DNA of 64,000 nt from assembly GCA_964652155.1 (NCBI GenBank), contig CAZZBK010000009.1:1-64000 (forward strand), written 5' to 3'. Numbering within the stretch: the stretch's first letter is position 1; each line of letters opens with the position of its first letter. Below are positions 16,601-28,600 of the stretch, in pieces. This DNA is from CAZZBK01 sp964652155. GTDB taxonomy: Bacteria > Planctomycetota > Planctomycetia > Pirellulales > PNKZ01. Made by a program: the position numbers and the translations under genes. The notes below the pieces were generated by a model, which made no database searches, was not told the DNA's origin, and saw only the letters and a list, made by a program, of their open reading frames with translations.

Positions 16601-19600
16601 CCACCAAGCTAAGTGCGTTGTCGATCAGAATTGGGCTGGCCAGCTCGGTGTAGCTCAGCGGACTGTTGGCCACGGTCACGACGGGCGGATCATTGACCGG
16701 AGCGACGCTGATGGAGCGCGTGACGGCGAGGCTCGGCAACGGATTGACGTTGCCTAAGGCGTCGACATCGGTGACCCGGAAGCGGATGTCGCGGTTTGCC
16801 GCCGAGGGATTGTCGCTCGTGTTCTGGTAGGTGACGGCGCGAAGAGCCGCTTGCATATTGGCGATCGGGACGGCCGAGGTGCCAGAACCGGTGAGCGTGA
16901 GCACGCCGTTGGTGTAGGCACCGACGATTCCCAGTTGGTTGGTAAAGGCCAGAACGTCTTCTCCGCCCGAGACAAATCCGTTGGCGATGGTGACGGTAGC
17001 CGAGGCCACGAACGGCGAATCGAAATCGATCAAGGAGAGGGTGGAGTCGATGGGCGTCGCCGCCGCGTTTTCAGTATAGGGGAGCGCGGTGCCACTGACG
17101 GTGACGATCGGCGCGTCATTGATCGGAATGATACTGACGGTGATCGCCGTCGGCGGCGGATTTGCCGTGCTGTCGGCATAACCGTCGTTGACCACAATGG
17201 TGATGGTCCGCGAGGGGAGGCTTGGATTGCGCGAGGTGTTTCGATACACCACCTGCCGCAAGGCACTTTGGAAGTCCGAGGCTTGAGCCGCGCCGGTCGC
17301 TTGGAGCACCAGCAAGCCGGTCGCCGGATCGAATCCTGACCCGAATACGGCGATATTGTTGACCGACCCGTTGTACTGCAAGAGATCTTCCCCCGAGATG
17401 GAGTACGTGGTCGGGGTGATCGAGATCGCGGCGAACGCGCCGGCCGGATAGGCGATGGCGTCGGGATCGGTGACAGTGATGCTCGGAGCAATCAACAGCG
17501 CGCCGGTCGCGTTTTCAGTGTAGATCAGCGAGGTGCTATAGCTGTTGGTTGGAATCGTGGGGGGAGTATCGGTGATGGCCTGAATGGAAATGGCCGTGTT
17601 GGCAATCAGCGAGTTTCCGGTGCCCGTATTGCCCAGATCGTTCGCCGAGATGTTCAGGGTGTAAGCACCGGTGGCAGATGACGTGGGAGTCTGGAACGTT
17701 AAGGCACTTAAGGTCTGGTTGATGCTTGCGATCGTGTTGGTCATGGTCATCGAGCTGGACAAGATCGCCCCATTGGTACTGAGCAATCCGCCATTATTCA
17801 CACTGACGGTCACCGTAATCACGCTCGATGAGGCCACATCGAGATCCGAGATCGTGATCGGATTGAACGTGGCCGTGGAGAATCGCTTGGGCGATCCAGC
17901 AGCGGCCGATTGGGAAGTTTGCGTGGTGATGGTCGGCGCGTCATTGACCTGCTGAATCGAAAGCGAACGGGCTTGAGCGATGCTGTAGCCGGTGCCGTCG
18001 GTGACCGAGAATGTGAGGCTGCGCGTTGCGCTACTGGGGAAGTCGCTGGCGTTGGAGTAGGTAATCGATCGCAACGCAGAGATATAGGCACTGTACGATT
18101 GCACGCCCGAGAGCGTGAGGGTGCCGGTGCTGGCGTCAAAGTTGCCATTGATGCCCGACTGGTTGCTGAACGACAGAATATCCTGCCCGTTGCAGTAACC
18201 GCCGGCAATCGAGATCAGCGCGCCGGCGATGCTGGCACCGAAGGGCCCTGCGTCGACGTCGGCCAAGGTGAGCGTCGGATCCAACAGCAAGGGACTGCCT
18301 TGCTCGACATAGCTGAGCGGCGAGCTCGCGACGGTCACCACGGGGACGTCGTTCACGCTGATGACATCGATTTGGCGCGTGACGGCGACACTCAAGTTGT
18401 TCTGCGCGTTGCCGTCGTTGAGCACATATTGAATGGTTCGCGGCAACGTGCTGGGCGTAACACTAGTGTCGGCGAACGTAATGCTTCGCAGCACTGTTTG
18501 CCATTGGCTAATCGACGCGTTGCCGTTCAGGGTCAGCGTGCTGCTGGCCGGATTGAACAAGCCCGTGATGCCCCCCGAGGGCGTAAAGCTGAGCACATCT
18601 TCGCCGGTGCTGGCAAACGAGTTGCCCGAGATGACCACCGTGGCACCGACGAGATTGGTGGTGTCAAAGTCGTTAAGCAGCAGCGTGGGGTCGACCGCGA
18701 TGGCACCGGCTTTTTCGGTGAAGGTTGCCGAGCCCGCCGTGACCGTGACCAACGGAGGATCGTTGACCAGCGTGATCGTGACGTTCTTGTTGGTAACCAA
18801 GCTGGTGTTGGGCAGCGCGCCGCCATCGTTCACTTGGTAGGCGATGGTGCGAGTGGCGCCGCTGGGGTTGAGCGTGTTCGTGTTCTGATAGGTCACGCTG
18901 CGTAGCGCGGTTAACCAATTTGCCTGCGAATCGACACCGGTCAAGGTCAAGACGTGCGTGGAGGAGTTATAGTTGCCCGTGATGTTGCCGATGGGCGAGA
19001 AGCTCAACACGTCCTCGCCCGTCGTGGGCGCGTTGGTGATCGTGATCGTGGCGGCAGACAGTGTGGGATTATCGTAGTCGAACAAGCCGAAGCTGGCATC
19101 GACGAGTTGGGCTGAAGCTTTTTCGGTGTAGTTGGTCGCGCCGGCCGAGGCAGTGACCACCGGCGGATCATTCACCGCGGTGATCGAGACGGTTTTGCTA
19201 GCCAGCGCACTTGTGGCAACGCCATCGCTGACGGCAAAGACAATCGTCCGTGGCGAAGTGAACGGACTGCGCGAACTATTCGAGTAGGTGAGCGAATTCA
19301 AGGCGGCCGAATAATTGGCCAACGACGCCGTGCCACTCAAGGTCATCACGCCGGTGCTGGCGACGTAATTGCCGACAATGCCCGATTGGTTCACAAACGA
19401 CAAGACGTCTTGTCCGGCGGAGAAATTACCAACGATCGAGATTGTCGCGCCGGCGAGCGTAATGTTGTCGACATCGTTCACGAGCAAATTGGCGTCAATG
19501 GTTGCCGGGGATCCCGACTCGGTATAGCCGGTGACTGCGCCGGAGGTGGTGATCAGCGGGGCCGAGTTGACGGCGGTAAGGTTGATCGTGCGCGAGACGG

Positions 19601-22600
19601 GGTTACTGGTGTACAGGCCGTCATCGGCGACCACCGAGATGGTGCGCGGCGCGGTGTTGGGATTTTGACTGTTGTTGACATAGCTGATGGAACGGAGGGC
19701 AGTCTGGTAGCCCAGGATCGAGGCCGCGCCGGTCAGGGTCAGCACGCCGGTCGTGGAGTTGAATGTGCCCCGGATGCTGGCTGTGTTCGTGAAGTTGAGC
19801 GCGTCTTGGCCGGGGACAAAGTTGCCGGTGATGGCGACAGCCAAAGCGGCGAGGGTATTGGTTTCTTCGGCAAGCAGAGCCGCGTTATCAATGGTCAGCG
19901 CGCCTTGCCCCTCGGTGTAGTTCAACGCGCTGGCCGAGAGCGTGACCAAAGGCGCGCCGGTGCCGGCGAGCGGGTTACCGTACAGCGCGATGTTGCCGCC
20001 GCCCGGAACCGGCGTGACCGACAGTGTCACGCTGCCGTTGGTGAACGTGACGCCGCCGAAGCCACTGGTGGTGCTGATGAGTTGATTGACCGACAGCGTG
20101 CCGCCCGACTGCAACGTCACTCGACCGCCCGTATTACTGGCGTTTCCGGTGCGAATGCCGGAGATGTTGCCGTTAGGGGTGGTCACCGTGCCAACCGTCA
20201 GGTTATTGGTGTCCATGTAGCTAAGTTGGCCGGGGCCGAAACTTGCCGCGAGCGTGCCGACATCATTGGTGCTGCTATTGAGTGCGAAGCCACCGACACC
20301 GATAAGCCCGAGATTCGTCGCGACGATGTTGCCGGCCGATTGCACCACACCGACGGGCGTGACCATGGCCACGGTCGTGCCGCGCACGTTGCCATTGAGA
20401 CTAATCAAGCCACCGGTGACGAGATGGAGCAGGCCGCCGCTGGAGGCCGAGCCGACACTGAGATTGTTGCTTTCGACGACAAACAGCCCCCCCGAACCCG
20501 CGTTGGCGGTTAGGGCACCGGTGCGCGAGGTGATGGCACCGACGGCGATTGACTGTCCAATGGCACTGGCCGCGCCGCTGGTCAAGAGAATCAGATTGCC
20601 GGAGCCGCTGTCGAGCAGCGTGCCTGAGTTCTGACTGATACTGCCGCCGCGCGCGTTGACGCTGATCGTGCCGCCATCGCCGACGACAATGTTGTTGAGG
20701 ATCGCGTTGCCCGTGCCGCCAGCGGCCGTGTTGGTGGTAATCGACACGGCGCTCGCGCCATTGTTCAACGTGGTGAGCGAACCGGAGTTTTGTGTAAAGT
20801 CACTGGCACCCGCTCCACTCTGATTGGCGGCAATGGTGATCGTGCCGATCGAGGCGTTGACGGAAGTATTGAGCGTGATGGCACCGGCAGCTTGGAGGGT
20901 CACATTTCCGGCCGTGGTGATGACTGAATTGGCGAGCAGTGCGCCGGAACTCAAGTTCAGCACGCCACCGAGATTGACGCCACTAAGGGTCGTCGTGCCC
21001 GTGCCACTCGTTTGGATCAACGACGCGGCAGTGAGATTTCCGAGCGAGACGTTGTTGGCAGAGTTAATCAAGACCGGGCCGAGCCGCATCGTGGTGCCCA
21101 ACGTGTTGGTCGCAATATTGCCGCCGCCGGCGGTCAACGTGAGTCCCTGGACACCGGCCGCGGCCGCGTTCACGGGACTGGTGAACGTGATGTTGCCAGG
21201 ACCGGTGCCTGAGTTGGTCGCAATTTGCGTCGAGCCAGCCAGGGTGATCGCCGAGGTTGAATTGAAGGTGACGTTGGCGTTGTTGGTGGTGATGGAGCCG
21301 GCGAGCGAGACGGGAGAATTGCCGTTTTGCGTGAACGCGCCACCCAAGGTCATGGTGGATGCAAGCGTCAACGAGCCGTTGTTGGCCGTGGTCAACGTCA
21401 CGGGACCGGTCGTATCGGTGGTTAATGAACCGGAGATGTTGAGCGAGTTCGTGGAGAGCGAGACCCCCGCGGTGCCGGTGGTGCGTACCGCACCGTTGAG
21501 CGTGGTCAACCCGAGTCCGCTGGCCTGGACGAGCGAGGCGGCGGTGAGGTTTCCGAGCGTCACGTTGGTGGCGTTATTGGCAATCGTCACTGCGCCCAGG
21601 GGGACACTGCCGCCAATCGAACCGGACCAGGTCGCGGCACCAGCGGCGATGAGCGAGAGGGCTTGCGAGCCTGCGAGCGTGCCATTAATGTTGCCGCTCA
21701 TCACCAACGTGCTGTTGGACGCGATGCCGATTGACGCCGCGGTGCCGGAGAGCGTGACCGGTCCGCCGAACAAGTTATTGCCGTTCGAGGAGAGCAGGTT
21801 GCCGCTGCCTGATCCGACGCCAGACAGAGCCAGGGCCTCGTTGGCAATGTTGATGCCCCCTTGAACGAGCAGCGTGGCATTGCTGGCCACCACGGTGCCG
21901 GAGGCGGTCGAGCCGTCGCCGAAGCCCAAGGCGAGCGGATCGCGAACATCGAGCGCACCGGCCGTGATGTTGGTCGCGCCGCTGTAACTGTTGGCGGACA
22001 GCAATACCAACGCGGATGAGCCCGCCTTGGTGATGCCACCGGAGCCGGCGATGGAGCCATTAAAGGTTGCCGCCGAGGTTTGATTGACGGTCAGGACCGC
22101 GCCATTGTTGAGGTTGATCGAGAGCGAGCCGCCATTGGCCGTGCCGGAGAAATTTCCAACCGTGGTGTTGTTGCTTAGGTTCAAAGTCGTCGCGCCGGCG
22201 ACGCTGGAGATGGTCAGCAGCCCGTTGGTCGCGCCGAGTCCGTTGGCGTTGGCCACGGTGACAGTCCCCGCGTTGATCGTGCTGCCGCCCGAGTAGCTGT
22301 CCGCCGTGCCGTTGAGCAGCAGGGTTCCGGACCCGATCTTGGTCAAGCCACCGATGCCGGTGATATTGCCGGCTTCGGTGAAGGTGCTGGTTCCGGAGAC
22401 ATCGATCGTGCCGCCCGCAGCACCGAGCGCGATATTGCGAGGCGTATTAACATCGGCACTGACGCGCAACGTGCCGCCGTTGATGGTGACGTTTCCGGTG
22501 GTGCTACCCAGGGCGCCGTCGGAAGTGATCGCGATGGCTCCGCCGAGAATTTGCGTGCCGCCACTGTACTGATTGGTACCCGTCAGGCTCAATGTGCCGA

Positions 22601-25600
22601 CCCCTTGCTTGATGAGCTGGCCACTGCCGACAATGGTGCCGCCAAACGCGGTATCGACAATTTGATTGACGGTGAGCGCCGAGGCACCGCTGAGATTGAT
22701 CTGGGCCGTGCCACCGGTAAGCGTGCCGGCCAAGCCGCCGACGGTGGCGGCCCCATTGAGATTGACATTCGTGGTTCCGCTGGCCGAGTTGACTGTCAAG
22801 GTTGCCGAGGTGGCCCCCAACGTCGAGCCGGCGTTGACAATCAAGGTGCCCGCATTCACCGTGGTGCCGCCGGACTGGCTATTGGCGGCCGCATAGGTCA
22901 AAGTGCCAAAGCCGTTCTTGCTGAGGGTTCCGGGACCGGAGATGGATTGCGCGGTGGTATAGGAAATGCCATTGAGGACATCGATGGTTCCGCCGCCAGC
23001 GTTGAGCACGATGGTGCGGGGCGTGCTCATGTCGGTGGTCACCTGCAACGTGCCGCCGTTGAAGGTCAGCCCGCCATTCGTGTCGCCCAACTGAGTCTCC
23101 GCCGAGACGATCACGGTTCCGCCATTGAAGAGCGTGCCGCCGCCATACGAGTTGGCGGGGTCGGTGAGGACCAACGTGCCCGGCCCATTGGCGGTGAGTT
23201 GGCCGGCAACTCCGCTGACGTTGCCGTTGATCGTGAAGGTCACGCCGCTGGCGGCGTCGAGGCCGCCCCCTGGCGAAGCGAGGACAACGGGACGGAGCAG
23301 ATTAAACGAGCCGTTGGCGAAGAGATTGCCGCCTTGCAGCGTCACACTCGTGGAGGGCTGGCCCAACTGGTTGTCGAACGAAGCGCTCAACGTGCCGTTC
23401 TTGAGCAGCGTGCCGCCTTGGTAGGAATTGCTGTTCGTCAGCAATAGCGTGCCGGAGCCCAGGACCGAGAGCTGTCCAGTGCCGGTGATCGTGCCGTTGG
23501 CGGTGTAGATGGTTCCGGAGTCGGGACTAAAGGCACCGCCCCCCGCGCCGAGCGTGATGGTGCGTGTGGTGCCGAACGAGGTGGTGGTACGGAGGGTGGC
23601 CGTGGTGGCCCCGCTGTTGATGAGAATGCCCGATGTCGCCACGCCTAAACGCTGATCTTGATCGATCGTGATGGTGCCGACATTGATGGTCGTGCCGCCA
23701 CTGTAGGCGTTGTTGCCACCGAGCACGAGTTCGCCGCCGCCAATTTTGATCACGCCGCCCACGCCGGTCACATCACCATTAAACGTGAAGGTCGTGCCGG
23801 ACAGCACATCGAACGTGGCGTTGGTGTTCGACTGGATGAGGGCCGCGCGACTGGAGGTTAACGAGGCAGTCGAGCGCAACGATCCGCCGCTAAACACGAG
23901 CGAGCCACTGGATTGGCCGAGATGGGAATTGGAACTGATTTGCAGCGTGCCGCCGGCAAGCACCGTGCCGCCTGAATAACTGTTGGAGGCGTTGCTCAAG
24001 ACGAGCGTGCCGCTGTCGGTTTTGGTCAAGATGCCGGGCCCTTGCAACGGGCCTGCGAGGGTCAAGGTCGACGAGACGATGACGTCGATCGTGCCGCCTG
24101 CCGTACCGAGGGTGATGGTTCGCGGCGAGCTGAAGGTGTTCGAGGCAAGCAGCGTGCCGCCCGATAACGTGACGCCGGCAGCACTCGCGCCCAAGTTTGC
24201 GTCCTGCGCGATACTGAGCGTGCCGGCCAGCACGGAGGTGCCGCCGGTGTAGCTGTTGCTGACACTGTTGAGAATCAGCGTGCCGGCACCGATCTTGGTC
24301 AACGAGCCCCCCCCGCTGGCCTGGCCCGTGACATTGAGCGCTCCACCGGCGGCGATATCAAATTGACCACCATTGGTGGCGTTGAGAGTGACCTGCCGAT
24401 TGGTCGTGAAGCCATTGCCCGTGACGCGCAAGGTCGCGCCGTTGTTGAAGGTCAAGGTGCCGGCGGCATCGCCCAGATTGCCATTGCTGCTCACGCTCAA
24501 CACGCCACCGAGAATCGAAGTTCCCAGGCTATAGGTATTGTTGCCATTGAGCGTCAGGGTCCCGACCCCGGTTTTAACCAATCGGCCGTTGGCGCCCGTG
24601 ATCGAACCATCGAACGACGAGTCGAACGCCTGATTCATGGTGAGCGTGTTGGCGGCTCCGTTGAGATTGATGGTAGCCGCGCCAGCGAGGACCGAGCCGA
24701 TGAGTCCGGAGACGGTTTGGCTACTGCCCAGGTTGAGAATGGTTCCGCCCGGGCTGCCGTTGACCGTCAAGGTTCCTGCGGTGGCTCCGAGAGAGACGCC
24801 CGGATTGAGTGTCAACGTGCCGGCGTTGATCACGTTTCCGCCGGAATAGTTGTTGCCGGCATTTTGCAGCAGCAGGGTACCCGCCCCGATCTTGGTGAGC
24901 GAGCCTGGTCCTGTGATGGCCGCGCCCTGGGTAAGCGAGGCGCCGCCGCTGACGTCAATGGTTGCTCCCAAGGGGCCTGTTGTCATGCCGCGCGCGTTGG
25001 AGAAGCTGCCGGTCGCCCGTAGCGTGCCGCCGTTGAAAATGATGGCGTTGCCCAGGCCCAGATGGGCCGAGGAAGCGACCGAGACCACGCCACCATTGAT
25101 GGTCGTGGAACCGTTGTAAGTGTTACTCAAGCTCGCGAGGGTCAACACGCCGCTATCGGTGGTGTCGAGCCCCTTGACCATCGCGGTGCCGGCGACCGCT
25201 TGTTCGAAGGTGAGGTTGCCCGCGCCGCGAACATAAAAGTTGGGTGAACTGAACGTGGCCAACCCGGCGATGGTGGCATTGCCGCTGGTCACGCCGATCG
25301 TGGCATCGGCCGAGGCCGTCACCGAGCCGAGGAAGTTCGTGTCGCCGGTGATAAATGCCAACGCGCCCGCACGGGGTACGTTGACCAATGCCCGCTGCGT
25401 TCCGTTGGTGGTGGTCGCCACCGCCACCGCGCCGCCACCGCTGGTCGTGGCCACGAGGGCGGGTACGTCAAGCGCACCCAAGCCGTTCACAAACGTCACG
25501 GCAAACGGCCCGCCGACGGGACCATAGACGAGCACGTTCGCGGAGCCGACGTTGCTCAAGGATTGCAGCGCGGATTGGAGCTGCGTGGCGGTCCCCTGCG

Positions 25601-28600
25601 TGAGATCGAACGGCGCGGTCGTTTGGCCGTCGAAGATGAGTTGCATCTGCGTCGCGCCACCGGAGACATTGAGCGTCTGAATTTCGTTGACGCCGATCGA
25701 TCCGGCACCGGAACCACCCAGGAGCGTGATGGCTTCGTTATTGGCGTAGTTGAGGGTACCGGCAGAGCTGAAGGCCAAGGTTGCACCGATCGCCACCGAC
25801 GTGCCATTGGACACGGCACCCAATGCGGTGCCACTGGCAACCACCAGCGTTCCGGCATTGACAGTCGTCAAGCCGCTGTAGGTGTTGTCGCCGCCGAGGA
25901 CGAGCGTCCCTAAACCATTTTTGGTGACCGTCGAGCCATCGATGGCACCGGACACGATCAGTTCGACGTTGCCAGCGCCTTCGTTGGTGATGAACGTAAT
26001 CGGGCCGTTGCCGCTGATGTTTCCGGTCCAGGTCGCCGGGGCTGCCGTGGACGTGACGCCGGCCGCGATAAAGGTGGTCACGTTGCCACCAAAGTCCATC
26101 GCCATCGCGGAGTTCGTGGGACCGGACACGTTCCCCGAGGAGGACGGACCGATGCCGAAGTTGACCCCGGTGATTCCCGAGCGAATGGGCTGGGGCTTGT
26201 CGGGATTGGTCACAAACGAGCCATTGTTGAGCACGCTGATCGCCACGGCCCCGACCAACTTGGTATTGTCCACCATGACCAACGCGGAGGGGCCGTCGAT
26301 GCGGGCATTGCCGATGGTCATATTACCGAGAATGCTCGTGTTGTTATTGCTGGTTAAGAGCAACAGCGAGCCTTCGCTGACAACCGTCGCGCCCGAGTAG
26401 CCGTTCGGAACGGTGCCTGAGTAGGCGAGGGTGCCGCCACCGACCTTAAACAAGTTGTTGGCCAGCAGACCGGTGGAGACGTTCGTGCCGCGAATCTCCA
26501 CCCCGATGTTGAGGTAACTTCCGGTGTCGGAATTGAATTGAATGTTTTCCGCGGCCGCCGACGTGGAACGAAGATCGATAAACGGCGTCGCGGGTAAACC
26601 GGCCACGATGGCATTGGTCCCTGCGCCAACACTGTGCAGCGCACCGCTACTGGCAAACCCCAGGCCGCTGAGCTGCAGAGACTCGCGGAGGGTGACGCCC
26701 CCTTGCAATTCGAGCGAGGCACCGGCCAGAACGACCGTGTTGCTGTTGGCCAAGAGCACGTTCCCCAGCGCGTTATTGTGCTGCACATTCAAGATACCGG
26801 CACCAACGGTCGTCTGACCGGTGTAAGTGCTGTTACCGCTGAGCACGGTTCGACCGGTCCCCAAGGTGCTGATACCGGCCGCGGCGGTGCCGAAATTACC
26901 ATAGGCGACACTGACCAATAGATCATTGGCGGCAGGCCCATCGTTGATCGTGAAGATGCGATTGCCACTGGAGACGATCGAACCATTGCCGGTGATCTGC
27001 ATCGTCGACTGCGTTGTGGCACCCAGGAGCGCATTGACGGTCACGTTGCCATTGAGCAACAATTGGCTCGCCGAGCCGATCAGAATCGATGAGCTGCGAT
27101 TAGGCCCAAGCTGTCCCGTAATGGTATTGAAGGCGTCGGTTGCGGCGTTGAGGTTGAGCTGCCCATTGGCCGAGAGCGAGAGGGTGGTCGTCGGGCCAAG
27201 CAGGATTTGATTTGCGCCGTCGAGTTGCACCACGCTGGTAAAGGTGCTGGTGTTGTTGCCGACGACCAAGGGTCCACTGAGCGCCAACACGGGGGTGCCG
27301 GGATTGAACGTGCGATTGAGTTCCAAGGTGTTGCCGAATGCGAAGTTCGCGCCGGTCAACAGGTTGTTCCCCTGGCCGCTGAACGCGACGGTGCCCGCAC
27401 CGGTCTCAACCAGTTGGTTGCCCAATGAGATCGTGCCGGAGATCAGGGTTCCGGTGATTTGCGAGGCGAAGTTCAGCGTGCTGTCGGCGTTGGCGCCAAC
27501 ATAAATGGTGTCGACGGCGGCAGCGGTGGCCCGCGCGTCAAACAATCCCAACAGGGTATTATTGCCGGCAACCGATCGAACCGCGCCTTGGCTGTCGCCC
27601 ATGGCTGTCAGTCCACCGCGCTGACTGGGTCCGCCGATCCAACCGCGTCCGACAGCGATGACCGGTTCAAGCACGGTCACGCCGCCCGAAAAGGCGAGCG
27701 CCGCGCCGGCGGTGACGTATGTGTGACCTGTCGTCGCGGCCACGAGCGACGGGACGATGTTCGTGATGGGAACGGGGCTCGTGACATCCATCGACAAGCC
27801 GCTGGCCGGTGCTCGCAAGAATCCGCCCAGGAACTCGACGGTGAACACCCCGTCGCTTTGGGCGTTGGTCGTGGCGCTGGTGACGCGAATGGGCCCGACC
27901 GAGGCAAACACCGGCAGATTGTTCAGCGCCGCCTCCATCGTGGCAGCGGTCACTTGCAACTGAGCTGGGGTCGTGTTGACAAACCCGATATCGGTCGTTG
28001 TAAAAGCATTATTATAGGTGAGCCGGAAGACCGAGCTTGTTCCGGCGTCGGCGAACGGAATGGTGAGAATCTGCTTGGGATTGCCCGACGTCCCCAAGGC
28101 ATTGTTATGCGCGACGGTGAGCAGCCCCTGCGACACGGTCGTGACACCGGTATACGTGTTATCGCCCGACAAGATCAGTTCGCCAATGCCCGTTTTGTTC
28201 ACGATCGTGTTGAGCGCTTGCTCGGAGATCGGACCGGCGAGGGTGATGCTGACCAGCGGGTCGGCCACCTGGATTGCATTGGTGGCGCTCAGTAGCGTCG
28301 TCGCTCCCGTGATCAACAACGAGTAGGCACCGCCGTAGTCGCGTCGCCCGCCGAGGGTGACGCTGGTCGCGGGCGTGGTCGCCACGCCGATACCCAATGG
28401 CATGGCAGACGAGTGATCGCCGCCGTAAGACCAGAGCGTCGTGTTGTTGAGCATCGTCAGGCCGGTGGTGCCCAGCGGATTGTCGACCCCCAGGGCCAGC
28501 ACCCCTTGGGCAACCAGCAAGCCATTGCCGCCGTCCACCAGCGTGGTCGCCGAGCAGTTCAGCAAGAGCTGATTATCTGTAAACCTGAGAGGCAATACGT

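Noticed and set aside
21960..25250. CRISPR-like regular repeats
   Set aside because: The regularity comes from coding repeats of about 264 bp in an open frame, with no short identical repeats and spacers and no cas genes.
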